The translations under genes were made by a program, and so were the position numbers. From positions 26,267,501 through 26,331,500 of the forward strand of contig NC_088345.1 of assembly GCF_036884655.1 (NCBI RefSeq): 64,000 nt of DNA, written 5' to 3'. The notes beneath the pieces are model-generated. The model was not told the origin of the DNA, searched no databases, and saw only the letters and a list, made by a program, of their open reading frames with translations. The stretch is from Musa acuminata AAA Group (taxonomy: Eukaryota; Streptophyta; Magnoliopsida; Zingiberales; Musaceae). This document shows positions 22,901 through 32,160 of the stretch, piece after piece. Position 1 is the stretch's first letter; the number at the start of each line of letters is the position of its first letter.

Positions 22901-25622
22901 TCGTCAAATAGATTTCTATTTTCAATAATTGGAGTCAGTAATTCAAATTCAATATTTTCACAGATGTCATTTTTGCACCACCAAACTTCTTTAAAGAAAA
23001 ATGTCATATTTAGGGGAAAAACATGCAGGTATGGCATATATATCAAGGTGACGGTTTGGTTGTTAGAGCCAGAAAAATGGAAAGAAAAAGCTTTCTCTTC
23101 TGTCTTGGAGCATTTTATCTTGCTTATGGCTTCTTCACATGGCTTGTTTTTCATGTTTCCTATACTATCTAGCTATAGTATTACTTCGTTGAATTTGGAA
23201 AGTTAAATTTACGTCCAAATTAATTGCAATACAGGTGCCAAAACTCATAAAGGAATACATTGATGAGGTGTCAACTCAATTGAAAATGGTTTGCAACTCA
23301 GATTCTGATGAGTTGCTTTTGGAAGAGAAGCTTACATTTATGCATGAGACAAGACATGCTTTTGGTAGGACAGCATTGCTCCTGAGTGGAGGTGCTTCAC
23401 TGGGTGCTTTCCATGTAGGTGTAGTAAAGACACTAGTGGAACATAAGCTACTGCCTCGAATAATAGCAGGGTCTAGTGTGGGTTCCATTATGTGTGCTAT
23501 TGTAGCAACAAGGTCCTGGCCTGAGCTTGAAAGCTTCTTTGAAGATTCTTGGCACTCATTGCAGTTTTTTGACCAGTTGGGTGGGATATTTACTGTGGTT
23601 AAAAGGGTCATGACACATGGTGCAGTTCATGAGATTAGGCAATTGCAAAGGCTTTTGAGGCATCTTACAAGCAATTTGACATTTCAAGAAGCTTATGACA
23701 TGACTGGCCGTGTTCTTGGTATCACAGTTTGCTCACCTAGAAAGCATGAGCCACCACGATGTCTTAATTACTTGACATCTCCTCATGTTGTCATATGGAG
23801 TGCTGTAACTGCTTCTTGTGCATTTCCTGGCCTATTTGAGGCTCAGGAGCTAATGGCAAAAGATAGATCTGGAGAAATTGTTCCTTATCATGCACCCTTC
23901 TCACTGAGCCCTGAGGACACACCTGGAACTTCAGCTCGTCGTTGGAGAGATGGAAGCTTGGAGAGTGATTTGCCTATGATTCAGTTGAAGGAATTGTTCA
24001 ATGTCAATCATTTTATTGTCAGTCAAGCCAATCCTCATATAGCCCCATTGTTGAGATTAAAGGAAATTATCAGAGCTTATGGAGGGAACTTTGCTGCAAA
24101 GGTATCTAAGCTATAAATCTTCATCATTGTTTATGCTTGTGTTTTTGTTCCTATAAATCTTCGTCATTTTATATGCTTTTGTTTTTGTTCCTATAAATCT
24201 TCATCGTTATTTATGCTGTTGTTTTTGTTCTTTCCCCTATCTTTTCTTTTAGATCTCAAACATGATTACTTAATATCATACTGAACTCACTGCATCATGT
24301 CCATATTAGTTTCAAATTATAGCTGTAAGGAGACTAAAATGTCATCAAACAAGCAACAGATGGAAGATAATCATGCATATCATATTAGCTATAGCAGTCT
24401 TCCTTGCTTTATATACAATCTCATTAATTGTACTCTCTGTAGCTTGCTCATCTTGCGGAAATGGAGGTCAAGCATCGATGCAATCAAATTCTTGAACTCG
24501 GTTTTCCATTGGGTGGCATAGCCAAATTGTTTGCTCAAGATTGGGAAGGTGATGTCACTGTGGTTATGCCAGCTACCCTTGCTCAGGTAGCTTTACTATC
24601 TGTTTGTTTTTTTTTTTGAATTATCATATTCTGTTGTAACTCTAGTTTTCAGGCTGCTAAGGTTGATAGTGGTTCATTTTTTATTTCAGTATTCAAAAAT
24701 TATACAGAACCCTTCTTATGTGGAGCTCCAAAAGGCTGCTAACCAAGGCAGAAGATGCACATGGGAGAAGTTCTCTGCTATCAAGGCAAACTGTGCTATT
24801 GAACTTGCACTAGATGAGTGTGTTGCTCTTCTGAACCATATGCGCAGGCTCAAGAGAAGTGCCGATAGAGCTGCTGCTTCCCATGGTCACACAAACTTCA
24901 TGCGACTCAGTGCTTCGAGGAGAATTCCTTCATGGAATTGCATTGCAAGGGAAAACTCATCAGGTTCTCTCGAAGAAGACATACTCGTGGATGCTGCTGC
25001 TTCAATCCACCAGGGAACTGCTCCTGTTTGGCAGTTGAACAGAAATAACCGTACTCAACAAAGCATTCATGATGGAAGTGATAGTGAATCAGAAAGTGTA
25101 GACCTAAATTCTTGGACAAGAAGTGGTGGCCCTTTGATGAGGACAGCCTCAGCTAATAAATTTATTAACTTTGTCCAGAATCTTGAGATTGAGTCAGAAT
25201 TCAACAGATCTTGGTCAAGGGAAGAAGAGATCAATGCTTTAGTAGCACACTCAAATCCTATGGTGAGTCCAACAACTGGTAGGGATCCTTATAATAACAA
25301 CTCCAGAGTAGCAACCCCTGACAGAAACTCGGAGAATACAGATCCTGAAAATAGCAATAGGGTTCCAGTTGCTGCTTCCACCAGCATTATGGTTTCTGAA
25401 GGAGACCTTTTGCAACCCGAAAAGATTCAAAATGGGATTGTGTTTAATATTGTAAAGAAGGAAACACTGCTTGTACATAGGGGCAGCGACTCTGAACAGC
25501 AGCAAGACTCTTCTAGAGAAGCAGACGTGGATAATCTACAAATGGATATTTGTGATGTCAGTACAGCTTCTGAATATGTTGAGGATGATGCTGAACCCAC
25601 ATTGATTTGTGATTATAAGTGA
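13369..25622 (+). CDS. SDP1: SDP1-like patatin-type triacylglycerol lipase (4 coding exons, 833 aa)
   Basis: Join 13369-13926, 23235-24101, 24443-24586, 24690-25622; all junctions are GT-AG and phase 0. Family knowledge: SDP1 starts storage-oil breakdown by hydrolysing triacylglycerol at the oil body surface in germinating seeds. What is seen: the start [19 protein letters not shown] matches the SDP1 N-terminus; a hydrophobic segment at residues 71-84 follows the HPRN motif; the patatin domain begins near residue 225 with glycine-rich GGASLG (238-243), nucleophile motif GSSVG with Ser267, and the DG motif of the dyad with Asp425. The C-terminus has [24 protein letters not shown] and EGDLLQPE, all typical of SDP1. 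Length 833 aa is close to the roughly 825 aa Arabidopsis protein. The frame has no stops or missing catalytic residues, so the gene looks functional despite a 9.3-kb first intron. SDP1 and SDP1-LIKE paralogues cannot be separated here. Confidence 0.93.
13927..15921 (+). other. SDP1-like intron 1, left non-TE part
   Basis: AT-rich intron sequence with a short TA microsatellite at about 14504-14521. No coding sequence or recognised element was found up to the gypsy LTR boundary at 15922. The ORF at 15158-15484 on the minus strand is low complexity and unsupported. Confidence 0.7.
15922..16620 (-). repeat. Gypsy 3' LTR (left copy)
   Basis: 699 bp running TCATATCGGGATAAA to TCCTGTGTCA on the plus strand, with the first G of the terminal TG mutated. 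It aligns along its length with 21799-22509 with scattered substitutions and small indels, and lacks a short block near 22200-22240 of the other copy. Confidence 0.9.
16621..18201 (-). pseudogene. Gypsy RNase H and integrase remnant
   Basis: On the minus strand after RT: RNase H residues around 18200-17850 ([26 protein letters not shown], damaged), an H2C2 zinc-binding module near 17650-17560 (H...H...CRVCH), integrase core frames 17516-17277 ([10 protein letters not shown]...DRLSKMSHF) and 17212-16803 ([20 protein letters not shown]). The C-terminal part ends [15 protein letters not shown] and DLRTSLFQ near 16640. Multiple stops and frameshifts. No chromodomain recognised. Confidence 0.85.
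18202..19405 (-). pseudogene. Gypsy reverse transcriptase
   Basis: Read in two overlapping frames: 19405-18899 with [19 protein letters not shown] and [13 protein letters not shown], then 18898-18202 with [14 protein letters not shown] and [10 protein letters not shown]. The catalytic box reads YFDGILVYN, so the second Asp of the usual YFDD is replaced by Gly. A frameshift lies near 18520-18555. Clearly inactive. Confidence 0.9.
19406..20351. mobile_element. Non-autonomous hAT-type DNA transposon nested in the gypsy element
   Basis: A 946-bp insertion flanked by perfect 8-bp duplications AATGGAGC (19398-19405 and 20352-20359). The ends form short terminal inverted repeats: CAGCGATTT on the left and CAGTGATTT on the right complement. 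An 8-bp duplication with CAG-type ends is the hAT signature. Subterminal parts are GC-rich with many GCGCCTCG/GCTCG repeats (19420-19545 and 20270-20335). The middle is CTG/CCG-rich low-complexity DNA (19650-20000) followed by an AT-rich part. No transposase ORF. Removing it plus one duplication rejoins the gypsy protease-RT frame. Confidence 0.9.
20360..20700 (-). pseudogene. Gypsy aspartic protease region
   Basis: Minus-strand frame 20685-20380 with [11 protein letters not shown] (the D-S/T-G motif replaced by DNGS), HPHPYQVCW and [24 protein letters not shown], the usual plant gypsy retropepsin landmarks. The altered active-site triplet and an upstream duplication of about 20 bp around 20690-20730 indicate decay. 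Confidence 0.87.
20701..21790 (-). pseudogene. Gypsy gag
   Basis: The minus-strand frame 21430-20786 starts [16 protein letters not shown] and contains the conserved plant gypsy gag string [25 protein letters not shown] and [13 protein letters not shown] knuckle ([15 protein letters not shown]) lies in another frame near 20970-20930, so a frameshift separates capsid and nucleocapsid. The N-terminal part (21780-21450) is acidic and frameshifted. Confidence 0.88.
21799..22509 (-). repeat. Gypsy 5' LTR (right copy)
   Basis: 711 bp, TGATATCGGGATAAA to CCAGTGTCA on the plus strand. It pairs with 15922-16620. The PBS-like sequence sits at about 21788-21798, reading TTGGTATCAAAG on the minus strand. 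Confidence 0.9.
22510..23234 (+). other. SDP1-like intron 1, right non-TE part
   Basis: AT-rich intron sequence ending in acceptor AATACAG at 23234. Opposed ORFs at 22852-23206 mirror each other and have no recognisable motif, so no gene is called. Confidence 0.7.
23235..24101 (+). CDS. SDP1: SDP1-like exon 2 (patatin catalytic core)
   Basis: Follows acceptor AATACAG at 23234 and encodes residues 187-475, beginning [13 protein letters not shown]. It carries the oxyanion motif GGASLG, the GSSVG nucleophile motif and the DG dyad motif in one exon. Donor at 24102 after GCAAAG. Base composition is AT-rich, unlike exon 1. Confidence 0.94.
24111..24230 (+). repeat. Three tandem 40-bp units in SDP1-like intron 2
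   Basis: Units 24111-24150, 24151-24190 and 24191-24230 each start CTATAAATCTTC and end TTTTTGTTC. They differ at a few bases. The array begins nine bases after the exon 2 donor. Confidence 0.9.
24443..24586 (+). CDS. SDP1: SDP1-like exon 3 (48 codons)
   Basis: Short exon between acceptor CTCTGTAG (24442) and donor GTAGCTTT (24587). It encodes [13 protein letters not shown]...[15 protein letters not shown]...TLAQ, closely matching the SDP1 segment after the patatin domain. It is open in phase 0 with both neighbouring exons. Confidence 0.92.
24690..25622 (+). CDS. SDP1: SDP1-like exon 4 (C-terminal region)
   Basis: Begins [19 protein letters not shown] after acceptor TTATTTCAG and ends at TGA 25620-25622 after CDYK. 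The early part is well conserved. The remainder is Ser/Asn/Glu-rich and probably disordered, with the conserved islands [15 protein letters not shown] and EGDLLQPE. No poly-A signal was assigned with confidence downstream. Confidence 0.92.
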   Translation, partial: YSKIIQNPSYVELQKAANQGRRCTWEKFSAIKANCAIELALDECVALLNHMRRLKRSADRAAASHGHTNFMRLSASRRIPSWNCIARENSSGSLEEDILVDAAASIHQGTAPVWQLNRNNRTQQSIHDGSDSESESVDLNSWTRSGGPLMRTASANKFINFVQNLEIESEFNRSWSREEEINALVAHSNPMVSPTTGRDPYNNNSRVATPDRNSENTDPENSNRVPVAASTSIMVSEGDLLQPEKIQNGIVFNIVKKETLLVHRGSDSEQQQDSSREADVDNLQMDICDVSTASEYVEDDAEPTLICDYK

Positions 25623-26724
25623 GCTTTTCAGAGTGATGATAGTGCTTTGGATCAAGCTGTCTGTAATAGATGAGAGCTGCAGCCATGTCTAACACAAGAT
25701 ATGTTGATTAATGTTTTTTTAATGGTTATTGATATATATTTGGGCTACGCTGTTGCCCCTTAATACTTTTCAAGTCCACTGTTTTCTGATGGTTCATGGC
25801 AACTCCTGCTCTAGTTTCATTCACATGTTTTCCACAGTTTCTTGTACATGGAAATTTGACATATTTTTGACTTAAAAAGTGGCCAGGAAACCTTCGGACA
25901 TATTGGGATCAACTTTTATGCCGAGTTCTAACTTGTTTACATGTGACCTGTGTCGTTAAACTTTGATCTTGTATGATTTATCTGTGAAGTAATCCATATA
26001 CACTGGCTGCCTTTCATATGAGAGGTCATATCGGATTGATGAATCATTTTGTGGATGAAATAATCATATGAAGAGTCGGGTAAAGAATTAAATATCACAC
26101 CCCCAAGATAACATCCTAAGGTGTGAACCTATCTTAAATACTATCTTAAACAGAATATAATTTTTCAATTGTTCACAGTCTAAACCTATGATTCATAACA
26201 GATAATTTGAGGACACCAAATGTATCTAATTAATTCTCAATTACACATACTGTTAAAACCATACAGTTTATAATCATTCAATGTGTCATTTGATAACTCC
26301 ATACAACCCTAAGCCAACTAAAAAAATTATTAACAACCGCTTATTAACTCACAAGATCAATGAAACACTATAATCATAAACCAACTATTTATCAAAACTT
26401 CACATTAACATAAAAACTTTAGATTTAATATTCCAACTTTCAAAATATATGAGAGGACTTTTAACATTTACAACAATACAAACCAGCTCATACTTTTCTT
26501 GGATAACATTACAATTAGAGTGTCATTTACAATAACATCTTGTTAAAACCCAAAAATATGCCATAAACTTCTACCATTCCATTGCCCAAAACAAAACTAA
26601 TATAAATGTGAGTAACAAACTAACCTAAATAATTTATATAGCATTAATATAAGCTATAAAACTCAGCAAGTGATTATCATATCCATGGTATAGAGATAAC
26701 AAATCATATGGCAAAAGCATCAAG
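25623..26724 (+). other. 3' UTR and flank of the SDP1-like gene
   Basis: The first few hundred bases after the stop codon are probably 3' UTR, but no poly-A site was fixed. From about 26050 the sequence is AT-rich intergenic DNA with no recognisable gene or transposon. Confidence 0.5.
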
Positions 26725-27330
26725 GTGCAAAGTATAGATTCAAGAGTCAATAAATATTATTTTATTAGATTCATACTTAACATCAAGGTGCAAAGGATAT
26801 ATTCAAAGTCAATAAATATTATTTCATTAGATATATACTTAACAAGAGAGCAAAGAGCGACATACAAGTATAAAATAAGTCAAAGTATAGATTCAAAAGT
26901 CAATAAATATTATTTCTTTAGATTCATACTTAATAAGAGAGCAAAGAGCGATATCAAGAATAATTGCAAGGGATGAGCTCAAGTGTAAAAGAAGTATCAT
27001 ATTTAACATTTCATTCCATTCGTTGATAACAAAAGAGCATATACCAACACAAGCAAATCAAGATTACAATTTAAAGTATAAGTTCAAGAGTCATATTTGA
27101 CATTTTATTCGATTCATTGATAACAAAGAAGCAAAGAGTAACTTATAAGCAAGTCAAAATTCAAAGGTATGAGTTCAAGTATTATATTTGATATTTCATT
27201 CGATTCATTGATAACAAAGGAACAAGGAGCAACATATTAGCATATCGATATACGAGGTAACGAGGTTAAGAGTAGAGTTATATTTGACATTTCATTCAAT
27301 TTATTCATATCAAATGAACATATAGATACA
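26725..27330 (+). repeat. Degenerate AT-rich tandem-repeat field
   Basis: Three copies of CAAAGTATAGATTC...GTCAATAAATATTATTT...TTAGAT lie at about 26727, 26787 and 26881. They grade into further copies of a motif with ATTTGACATTTCATTCGATTC and GATAACAAAGGAGCAAAGAGC to about 27310. Short open frames here are periodic and not genes. Confidence 0.7.
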
Positions 27331-27380
27331 TGAGCATATCTTGTGGAATCATATAAAAGGAAAATAGATGGTAAAGTGAG

Positions 27381-28660
27381 ATCATAAAATAGCACAATTT
27401 CATCCATTTTTACATGTCCATAAGTCTAGAGCTCATCATGGTTTTAAAATATAACATAATCCCTCTTTTATATATGGCAAAGGGTCTATAATATCCCACA
27501 AACTGGAGTACAAAAAAGATATTTTAATTAAGATAGTAGAAATGCATCAAAAGCATATGTGAAATAACAAAAGCATACATAAAATAAAGGAGGGATATCA
27601 AAGGTAACTTGAACGTATGCAGAATTCATTCACATATGCTTTCACATATGCAAAATTCATTCACATATGCAGGAGGGATCATAAAATAACACAATTTCAT
27701 CCATTTTTACATGTCCATAGGTCTAGAGCTCATCATGGTTTTAAAATATAACATAATCCCTCCTTTATTTATGGCAAAGGGTCTATAATATCTCACAAAC
27801 ACTGAAGTACAAAAATAATATTTTAATTAAGATAGTAGAAATACATCAAAAGCATATGTGAAATAATAAAAGTATACATAAAATAAAGGAGGGATATCAA
27901 AGGTAACTTGAATTCATTCACATATGCTTTGATATATGCAGAATTCATTCACATATGTTTTCACATATGCTTTGACATATGCTTTCACATATGCAGAATT
28001 CATTCACAGGAGGAATCATAAAATAGCACAATTTCATCCATTTTTACATGTCCATAAGTCTATAGCTCATCATGGTTTTAAAATATAACATAATCCCTCC
28101 TTTATTTATGGCAAAGGATCTATAATATCCCACAAATACTAGAGTATAAAAATAATATTTTAATTAAGATAGTAGAAATGCATCAAAAGCATATGTGAAA
28201 TAACAAAAGTATATATTAAATAAAGGAGGGATATCAAAGGTAACTTGAACATATGCATAATTCGTTCACATATGCTTTGACATATGCAGAATTCATTTAC
28301 ATAAGCTTTCACATATTCTTTAACATATACTTTCACAGGAGGGATCATAAAATAGTACAATTTCATCCATTTTTACATGTCCATAATTCTATAGCTCATC
28401 ATGGTTTTAAAATATATCATAATCCCTCCTTTATTTATGGCAAAAGGTCTATAATATCCTACAAACACTGGAGTACAAAAAAGATATTTTAATTAAGATA
28501 ATAGAATTACATCAAAAGCATATGTGAAATAACAAAAGAATACATAAAATAAAGGAGGGATATCAAAGGTAACTTGAACATATGCAGAATTCATTCACAA
28601 AAGCATACATAAAATATTGCACGTAGAGAGCAATATCAAAGGTAACTTGAACATATGCAG
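27381..28660 (+). repeat. Tandem array of about 290-345 bp units, four copies plus a partial
   Basis: Each unit starts GATCATAAAATAGCACAATTTC and proceeds through a conserved order (CATTTTTACATGTCCATA, CTCATCATGG, CTTTATTTATGG, GATATTTTAATTAAGATA) to AAAGGAGGGATATCAAAGG. Starts are near 27381, 27667, 28013 and 28342; a partial repeat of the tail lies at 28560-28660. Length differences come from variable numbers of ACATATGCTTT/GCAGAATTCATTC modules. No protein is encoded. Confidence 0.88.
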
Positions 28661-29949
28661 AATTCATTCAATTATAGTTAACATTAATGATTAAGAGATA
28701 AAAGAGTTTAATCAGCAACATAAGTCTTATTAAGAGAGGATTCTTAGCTTAAATCAAGTAAGAATTAGTAAATTTGAAAACTAATATATTTTGGTAGAAT
28801 ATATAAGGTAAGTTGCATAAGATGTTCAGATAAGCAGTTGTGTTCCAATTTATTCAAATAAGATATTATTAAAAATATATACAAGTCTACTAGGTTTTGT
28901 ATAAATTAAAGTTGTTTACAAGAAGATACAAGTAATTTAATACAGATAAATTAGAACATATCCTCTTTATTTAGCAGAATTCAAGAGATAAAAATAAATA
29001 ATCATTTGGATAGTCATTTGTACTTTAAATTATTCAAATAGGATACTGAATAAAAAATATGAGAGTCTAGTTTTCATAAAAATGATTTTACTTGATTTAG
29101 AGTCCTAAACAGGACACTAGAGTTAAAACAATGTAGATAGGCCAGATTATTTTGCCTCTATTTTTAGAAAATTTGAGGGATCAATTAAAATAAATATTTA
29201 GATACAAAATTATTCTTCAAATCATTCAAATAAGATATTGACTTAAAGGTTTTAGAGTCTAGTTTTCAACAAAAGAGAATTTGTTTAACTTGAAGCTTTG
29301 TACAAAGTATTATAATTGAAACAAGAGAAATAGATAGAATTCTTAAAATTTCAGCATTGTAAGTTTACAACTCAATTGAAATTGATGCTTAAAAAAAGAG
29401 GCAAAATTTTATAAATTATTCATAAAAAATTAGAGATAAGAATTACTGTAGGATGGGACAGAACATTTGCTTTAATAAAAGCTAATTCCCAAAGATGTTG
29501 AACTAGTCTAAAATCCTCAAGCCAAGACAAGAAGACTTCACTTCTTTTTCTTCTTTTCCTTCAATTCTTCTCGTCACTAGGTAGAGGGTAGCAAGGTACT
29601 AACTTAGTAATATTTTTTTCACTTTTGCTCTCTAAGTACAAGTGTTTAGTTAGCATAAGATATTACAACGTGGCAAGCATGCAACAAAAAGGTATAGGTG
29701 TCAACAATGTAGCAAGTATGGGTGACACATCTTTGGTTAACTAGTGACATATCTTTGGTTCTCCTTTCTCTCTCTTCTTTTTTTTACTAATGGAAACTAT
29801 CATAAATCATATCCTATTTCTAAGATTTATAATTTGGTCCCTAGTGTTAATTTTCTAATATAAAATTAATTAATTAAGAAATTTTTAAATAAAATTATAT
29901 ATTAAAATAATAAAAAAATTTATCATATCATATATAATTAAAATATAAG
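28661..29949. other. AT-rich intergenic DNA, nothing recognised
   Basis: No ORF, terminal repeat or known motif was found. A pyrimidine-rich patch lies around 29536-29570. Confidence 0.6.
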
Positions 29950-30686
29950 AGATATTATAGTTGCAAGAGCTAGAGTTTGAGCCACAGAGGAAGGACCACC
30001 AATGGGATGGTTGCTAACACCCTGATAAATTTGGCCAACCTTATTGCTTAGCTGACTGTATTAACCTAATAGATAGAGATTGTGATAGATTGGATGCAAG
30101 CTCAAGCTAACCCAATAGTAAAGAAAGATCGAGCAAAGAATGTCAAAGTAAAGGAGAGAGAATCATCTCCTTTCGAGATGCACAACTACGAGAAGAAACT
30201 ATCGAGTGAAACTTTGTAGTAAGAACTCATTTATTTCGAGTCAAGACTTACATTAACATATCCTTGTATGATAGCTCAATCAATACTATAGTATTAGACT
30301 TATGGATAGATTAATATGATACTTCCTTTACTCCATATGATTACAACATCAAGGATAGGGTGATGCTTATACAATTAAAGTTGATTGGACAGTCATTGTG
30401 CACAACCTATTTTCAAACTAATGACGATGAAGATATATCATAGACATGATTCAAAAGACTCATATAAGATGAATTTTATCCTATGGGGTATTTCAAAGAA
30501 AGATGAAAAAAGTAATACTACTTACGCAAAAGAAGATACCAATCCATGCAAGAATATACCATTAAATTTTGACAACAAATAATTACACTAGAAATCTCCC
30601 TCAATAATCACTCGATGGTGATGAAATGCATTGCCAGCTTCTATTCTTAAATCAATATAAAACTAAGTATCTTCAGAACCCATAGC
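29950..30686 (+). pseudogene. Decayed LTR-retrotransposon gag, left part (split by C1)
   Basis: Conceptual translation on the plus strand with stops shows VKTYINISLY, SFTPYDYNIKDRVM, DEFYPMGYF and SMQEYTIKF, a pattern of plant gypsy-type gag. The reading breaks at 30686 in the middle of the gag and continues at 45468 after C1 is removed. No intact frame. Confidence 0.7.
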
Positions 30687-31176
30687 TGTTGAATCTTGAA
30701 TTTTGATGATGAAACCAATTGATAAGTGTTTATGATTTAATCTGTGTTTTGAGTGACGCAGGATGCTTCGATCAGGGAGAGATAATTAAAGCAGGAAGAA
30801 TCATGTTGGGCTAGAGGAAAACATGTAAGAAGATTGGACGTCGGGCCGGAGGATCAATCGACGTATCGATAGAAGGCTTCGGGCCATGGATTCGGGCATC
30901 GAACCAAGAAGAGTAGATATTATGCCAAGGATATCGGAGTTGCAAGGTTAACTGGCCAATTGAGCAATAGGCCACAAGAGAGGACGATGCGCCGAAGAAT
31001 CAGACGAAGCGTCGATAGACCAATGACATACTGGATGACATAATTCATGCTTAGTAATAATTATCTAGATCGAAGCATATTTTTATGTGTGCAGGATTAT
31101 GAATATGCTTTCAAGTTGAGCAAATTTTCGAAATCGATTTTATCGTATAAAACGAAAGAAATTTATAGAACCAACA
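30687..31176 (+). repeat. C1 5' LTR, internally deleted
   Basis: Begins TGTTGAATCTTG and ends AACCAACA. It matches the 3' LTR (34370 onward) over its first 390 bp, then jumps to the last part (AAGTTGAGCAAATTT...), missing about 1 kb including the GC block and TATA region. It is 490 bp against about 1587 bp for the 3' LTR. Confidence 0.85.
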
Positions 31177-31178
31177 GT

Positions 31179-31190
31179 TGGTATCAGAGC
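31179..31190 (+). promoter_or_regulatory. C1 primer binding site
   Basis: TGGTATCAGAGC two bases after the 5' LTR, identical to the A1 and B2 sites and complementary to initiator Met tRNA. Confidence 0.88.
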
Positions 31191-31226
31191 CTTGTATTTC
31201 TCATTTGGTTTAACACCTAAGAGAAA

Positions 31227-32160
31227 TGACTCTTTTCGACTTTCAAGAGGGTCACTATCTCATTCATCCTCCGTTTTTCAATGGGATGGACTACACATAT
31301 TAGAAAACTCGAATGATAATTTTCTTGCTTTCTTTGGATTTGAACTTATGGAACATTATTGAAAATGGTTTTCGAAGGTTTTCTCTTCCAATGAACCATT
31401 CGAATGATTTAGAGGAGACATTTTCTTTAAACGCTAGAGCTATGAACGCTCTATTTTGCACTTTAGACAAAACCGAGTTTAATCGTGTTTCTATGTGTGA
31501 AACGACTTTCGACATTTGACACATTCTTGAAACCACACACGAAGGCACTAGTAGAGTAGAAGTTTCGAAGATTAATCTTTTGATATGTGATTTCGAATTG
31601 TTTCATATGAAACCAAGCACTCGTTTTACAGATGTCATCAATAGTTTAAAATCACTACGTAAAAGTTTTTTGAATTTTGAACTTGTAAACAAAATTTTAC
31701 GTTCTCTTTCTGAAGATTGGGATTCAAAAGTAACTACCAAACAAGAGGCTAAAAACCTAAACAACCTTCTACTCGAAGAACTAATTGAGTCTTAATAACC
31801 TATGAAATGAACAATGTGGTAAAAAAAGAACTCGAGAATAACCTTCCAAAGAATAGGAAGGATTTTGGACGTAGAACAATTGAAGACCACTCGAGCATAA
31901 GCTCAAGTAATGGTGAACATGAACTCCTCACTATGAAATTTAAAAGGTTTATGAAACAAGAGTTAAAAATAAAAATAAACTTAAAAAGAACGTAACTACT
32001 TACTATGAATGCAAGAAGAAGGAAGCTCTTTGGGATGAATCAAGCTCATCCGAAGACGAGGAGAAAATCAACAAAGGTGAGGTGACAAACTATGCCTTAG
32101 CGGCTTTCTACAATGAGATAAACAACTCAAACGAAACTCCCTTAGTTTACTTTGAAATTA
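31227..32160 (+). pseudogene. C1 gag remnant
   Basis: Starts MTLFDFQEGHYLIHPPFFNG-like and shows the UBN2-type sequence in pieces: 31313-31519 (EETFSLNARAMNALFCTLDK), 31580-31795 (FTDVINSLKSLRKSF, SEDWDSKV) and 31807-31995 (NLPKNRKDFG). Most of the zinc-knuckle part is lost (YECKKKEALWDES). Stops and deletions throughout. Confidence 0.85.

Noticed and set aside
22852..23206. Opposed ORFs of 100-115 aa in intron 1
   Set aside because: Mirror frames on opposite strands in AT-rich intron DNA with no motif; the SDP1-like exon starts just downstream.
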